10,139 nucleotides of DNA from Glomus cerebriforme (Eukaryota > Glomeromycota > Glomeromycetes > Glomerales > Glomeraceae), in assembly GCA_003550305.1 (NCBI GenBank), contig QKYT01000898.1, forward strand, positions 10,557 through 20,695, read 5' to 3'. The first letter of the stretch is position 1, and each line of letters begins with the position of its first letter. Under the pieces are notes generated by a model, which saw only the letters and a program-made list of their open reading frames with translations, was not told where the DNA came from and ran no database searches. Position numbers and translations under genes: made by a program. This document shows, piece by piece, positions 8,662-10,139 of the stretch.

Positions 8662-8721
8662 GTTAAAATGCCCACTAATCACTAATGTCGATCTTTTCAT
8701 TTCTCGCGAATTGCAAATTAA
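8662..8721 (-). repeat. Terminal inverted repeat, right arm of MITE
   Basis: Reverse complement of the left arm at 8226-8285 apart from about ten differences. Read on the minus strand it begins TTAATTTGCAATTCGCGAG. Confidence 0.75.
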
Positions 8722-9572
8722 CTAATAATTTTTTTTTACTTACTTGAGCCCTCATTAATTATCATAATATCACATTTAATGGATTTTCTTACTTCATACC
8801 AATCCCAAATAGTACCACCAATTACAATAGGTTTATTACAATCCGCAATCTCTTTGGATAAATCCTCTCCTTTTATACAATGTTTTCATCCATCCTTTTT
8901 CAAATTCTTGATAGTAAAGTCATAATTTTTTTTACAGAAGAAATTCTTTCTAACAAATTTACTATACTTCGATCATGCAACAATTCTTATTAGTATCTGT
9001 CATCTCAGGTGTGATTGCACTTAAGTACCATGTGGTAAACAGCGCAAGAAAATGAGTTTTACCAGAATCCTATTAAATAAAAAGAGATGGAGATATATTA
9101 ATAAAATTTTATTAAATACATAAAATAGATATAAATTAACATTTACAGGTGGTTCCCAAATGATTTGAAGTCTTCTTTCTAATAATTTTTCTGAGATTTC
9201 TTTTTGTGATTGAGACATACAGAAAGATTCTAGTAGATTCAAAGCTGTATTATTTATTTCTTTTCGTTGACTGTTAATCAAAGAAAAACCCATGCATTAG
9301 GATCTATCAATAGATCCTATATTCAAATTAAATTCAAATTTTAAATAAATGGTTTGAAAATTTGTTTATTTATTTTTATAAAACAATTGAAAAAGTATCA
9401 ATCATAAATACTGAATTATCATCATCTATTTCAGCCAGCATCGTTAAAACTTTATCAAAATTAAAATTAAAATAATGGCTATAAAGGCGATATGTATTAT
9501 TTTTTCCAATTTATTTTTAAAGAATCCCTTTAAATAAATCATTCGTTTTTGTGGATTCCTTAGGGAATGGAA

Positions 9573-9680
9573 AGTCCATTACAGTCCGGTTAAAGTCCCA
9601 AGACTTACAGGTCCTGGCACATGGACAGCCTGGACCCAGTTTAAGGACCGAAACTAGGACTTAAGTTAGGACTTAGTCCC
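9573..9680. repeat. Subterminal AGTCC/GGACT motif cluster of the hAT element
   Basis: AGTCC occurs at 9573, 9583, 9594 and 9675. Its reverse complement GGACT occurs at 9657 and 9669, with near forms (GGTCC, GGACA, GGACC) at 9610, 9623, 9632 and 9645. GGACTTAGTCC at 9669-9679 is a perfect palindrome. The zone is visibly richer in G+C than its surroundings. Clustered short motifs in both orientations next to a terminus are typical of hAT transposase-binding regions. Confidence 0.7.
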
Positions 9681-9916
9681 GATTGAATTGATTGGTTAAT
9701 TTAAATAAAAAAATACTTAAATAATTTATTTATTACGAGCTACAAAAAAAATTTATTAATTCGTCGATGATCAAAATGCTAACCATTTAAGTAATGGCGT
9801 TGTAATAATTCCCATCAAAGCCACATTTTTTATTTTGTAAGTTGAAAAAAAATTTTCTGAACTTGATTAATAAAAGTATATACAGTGATTATATTACTAT
9901 AAACAATTAAACGTTA

Positions 9917-10139
9917 TTAATTTCTTTTCTCTCCTATTCCTTTTTCAAGCCAACTTTTTGAACACAATAATGCACGAGANGTATCTGGTTGCAATCTATT
10001 TCTTGTGNGAGTTATAGTATTACTCGCTACAGAAAATGCTTGCTCACACGCAACACTAGTAGCCTGAATGGATAAATAGTCTCGTGCCATTGCACCTAAT
10101 GCTGGAAACTCTCGAAAATGAGCCTGCCACCATAGCAAT
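9917..10139 (-). CDS. hAT family transposase, C-terminal dimerisation domain (partial)
   Basis: The frame is open from the right edge to a TAA at 9917-9919 (~73 residues). It reads LLWWQAHFREFPALGAMARD, then YLSIQATSVACEQAFSVAS, NTIT, TRNRLQPD and ALLCSKSWLEKG. This is the hAT C-terminal dimerisation motif order: WW, then the S/A-x-x-x-E-x-x-F-S box (here ACEQAFS), then the TxxRxxL block, then KSW. The first codon in the window is TTG inside the domain, not a start. N at 9980 is the third base of an ACN codon, so threonine is certain. N at 10008 leaves one residue ambiguous (CNC). No stop or shift is seen in the visible part, so this copy is younger than the neighbouring helicase relic. The catalytic part and N-terminus lie outside. 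Confidence 0.85.
   Translation of the reverse strand, partial: LLWWQAHFREFPALGAMARDYLSIQATSVACEQAFSVASNTITXTRNRLQPDXSRALLCSKSWLEKGIGEKRN

Larger units (their letters stand above)
8226..8721. mobile_element. MITE-like non-autonomous element inside a helicase intron
   Basis: Plus strand from 8226 and minus strand from 8721 read almost alike for ~59 bp: TTAATT(C/T)NNAATTCG(T/C)GAG, then AAATG(G/A)AAAGAT, ACATTAGTGATT(G/A)GT and GGGCA. About 49 of 59 positions match. Both ends start at a TTAA, which may be the target site. The inside has no transposase frame. The element lies wholly between a donor GTAAGT (8743) and an acceptor TAG (8185) of the helicase pseudogene. Removing it shortens that intron from 559 bp to ~65 bp, in line with the other introns of that gene (68-86 bp). 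The superfamily is not certain: TTAA would suit piggyBac, but the terminal bases do not match the usual piggyBac ends. Confidence 0.75.
7123..9560 (-). pseudogene. UPF1-like superfamily 1 helicase (AAA_11/AAA_12 type), decayed
   Basis: Six exon pieces on the minus strand, spliced at GT/AG sites: ~9560-9385, 9316-9147, 9069-8744, 8184-8105, 8026-7841, 7754-7123. In order they read FNFDKVLTMLAEIDDDNS; LLERRLQIIWEPP joined to DSGKTHFLALFTTWYL (Walker A, split by the 9146-9070 intron); KCDIMIINEGSS (Walker B, normally DE.S/Q); VLVSDAIHAIECLN; QLGLIIKNSYP and HPLIFGSIQ; NTVDKIQG*EADIMI (motif V); LFDLNRWNVALSRAKSKLII (motif VI). UPF1-like helicases unwind nucleic acid with ATP. Here Walker A has lost two glycines, there are in-frame stops (7949-7951, 7545-7547, 7423-7425, 7345-7347, 7153-7155) and frameshifts near 9285, 8970, 8880 and 7460. 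The 5' end is cut by the hAT element at 9561. Open frames on the opposite strand here are shadows. Confidence 0.8.
9561..10139 (-). mobile_element. hAT transposon, 3' end, running off the right edge
   Basis: The transposase C-terminus (minus strand, stop at 9917-9919) is followed by ~350 bp of A+T-rich trailer and a subterminal zone rich in AGTCC/GGACT. The outer end is probably the T of TAGGGAATGG at 9561, since hAT termini commonly begin YAGGG. The adjoining 8 bases GGATTCCT (9553-9560) would then be one copy of the 8-bp target duplication. The other end lies beyond the window. Beyond 9560 the helicase pseudogene resumes, so the element seems to sit in a helicase exon. The boundary is inferred from motif and context. 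Confidence 0.65.

Noticed and set aside
1..10139. tRNA or rRNA genes
   Set aside because: No cloverleaf arms, A/B box pair or rRNA-like stretch was noticed by eye on either strand; a tRNA scan would be decisive.

Overview
The window looks like accessory DNA from an arbuscular mycorrhizal fungus, most likely Rhizophagus irregularis or a close relative (Glomeromycotina). The reasons are the extreme A+T content, introns mostly of 60-95 bp, a protein kinase of the lineage-expanded type known from that genus (N-terminal cysteine motif CDNC...CEYC, then a tyrosine-kinase-like domain), and decayed LINE, Tc1/mariner, hAT and UPF1-like helicase copies. Five N bases (4988, 5035, 5039, 9980, 10008) show that this is draft-quality sequence, so single-base frameshifts must be read with caution. 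The species call is inference.

Layout. 1-299: a possible terminal exon of a gene entering from the left. 300-1108: no gene; one (AT)12 microsatellite. 1109-2000: eight tandem ~120-bp units, each with a ~55-bp imperfect palindrome. 2030-2244: a second direct repeat with its own inverted arms. About 2339-3451 (+): a 5'-truncated, decayed LINE ending in an AAAAT-rich tail. 3452-3916: kinase upstream region with small repeats and two upstream ATG frames. 3917-6182 (+): the kinase gene, reconstructed here as eight exons with one apparent 1-bp frameshift. 6319-~7110 (-): a Tc1/mariner remnant with one recognisable terminus. 7123-~9560 (-): an SF1 UPF1-like helicase pseudogene in six exon pieces. 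Inside its third intron sits a ~496-bp MITE-like element (8226-8721). 9561-10139 (-): the 3' end of an hAT transposon, with an AGTCC/GGACT-rich subterminal zone and the C-terminal dimerisation domain of the transposase. It runs off the right edge and appears to have inserted into a helicase exon.

Only the kinase looks potentially functional. It keeps the catalytic lysine, HRD, DLG and APE motifs. Its C-terminal tail is built from consecutive small phase-1/phase-1 exons, all a multiple of three, including a 12-nt microexon, an architecture that would allow exon skipping or exchange without frame loss. The right half is a graveyard in which three different DNA transposons landed in or beside one helicase gene. 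No operon-like or cooperative gene system is evident. The most original signals are the tandem hairpin array, the modular kinase tail, and the MITE carried inside a helicase intron.
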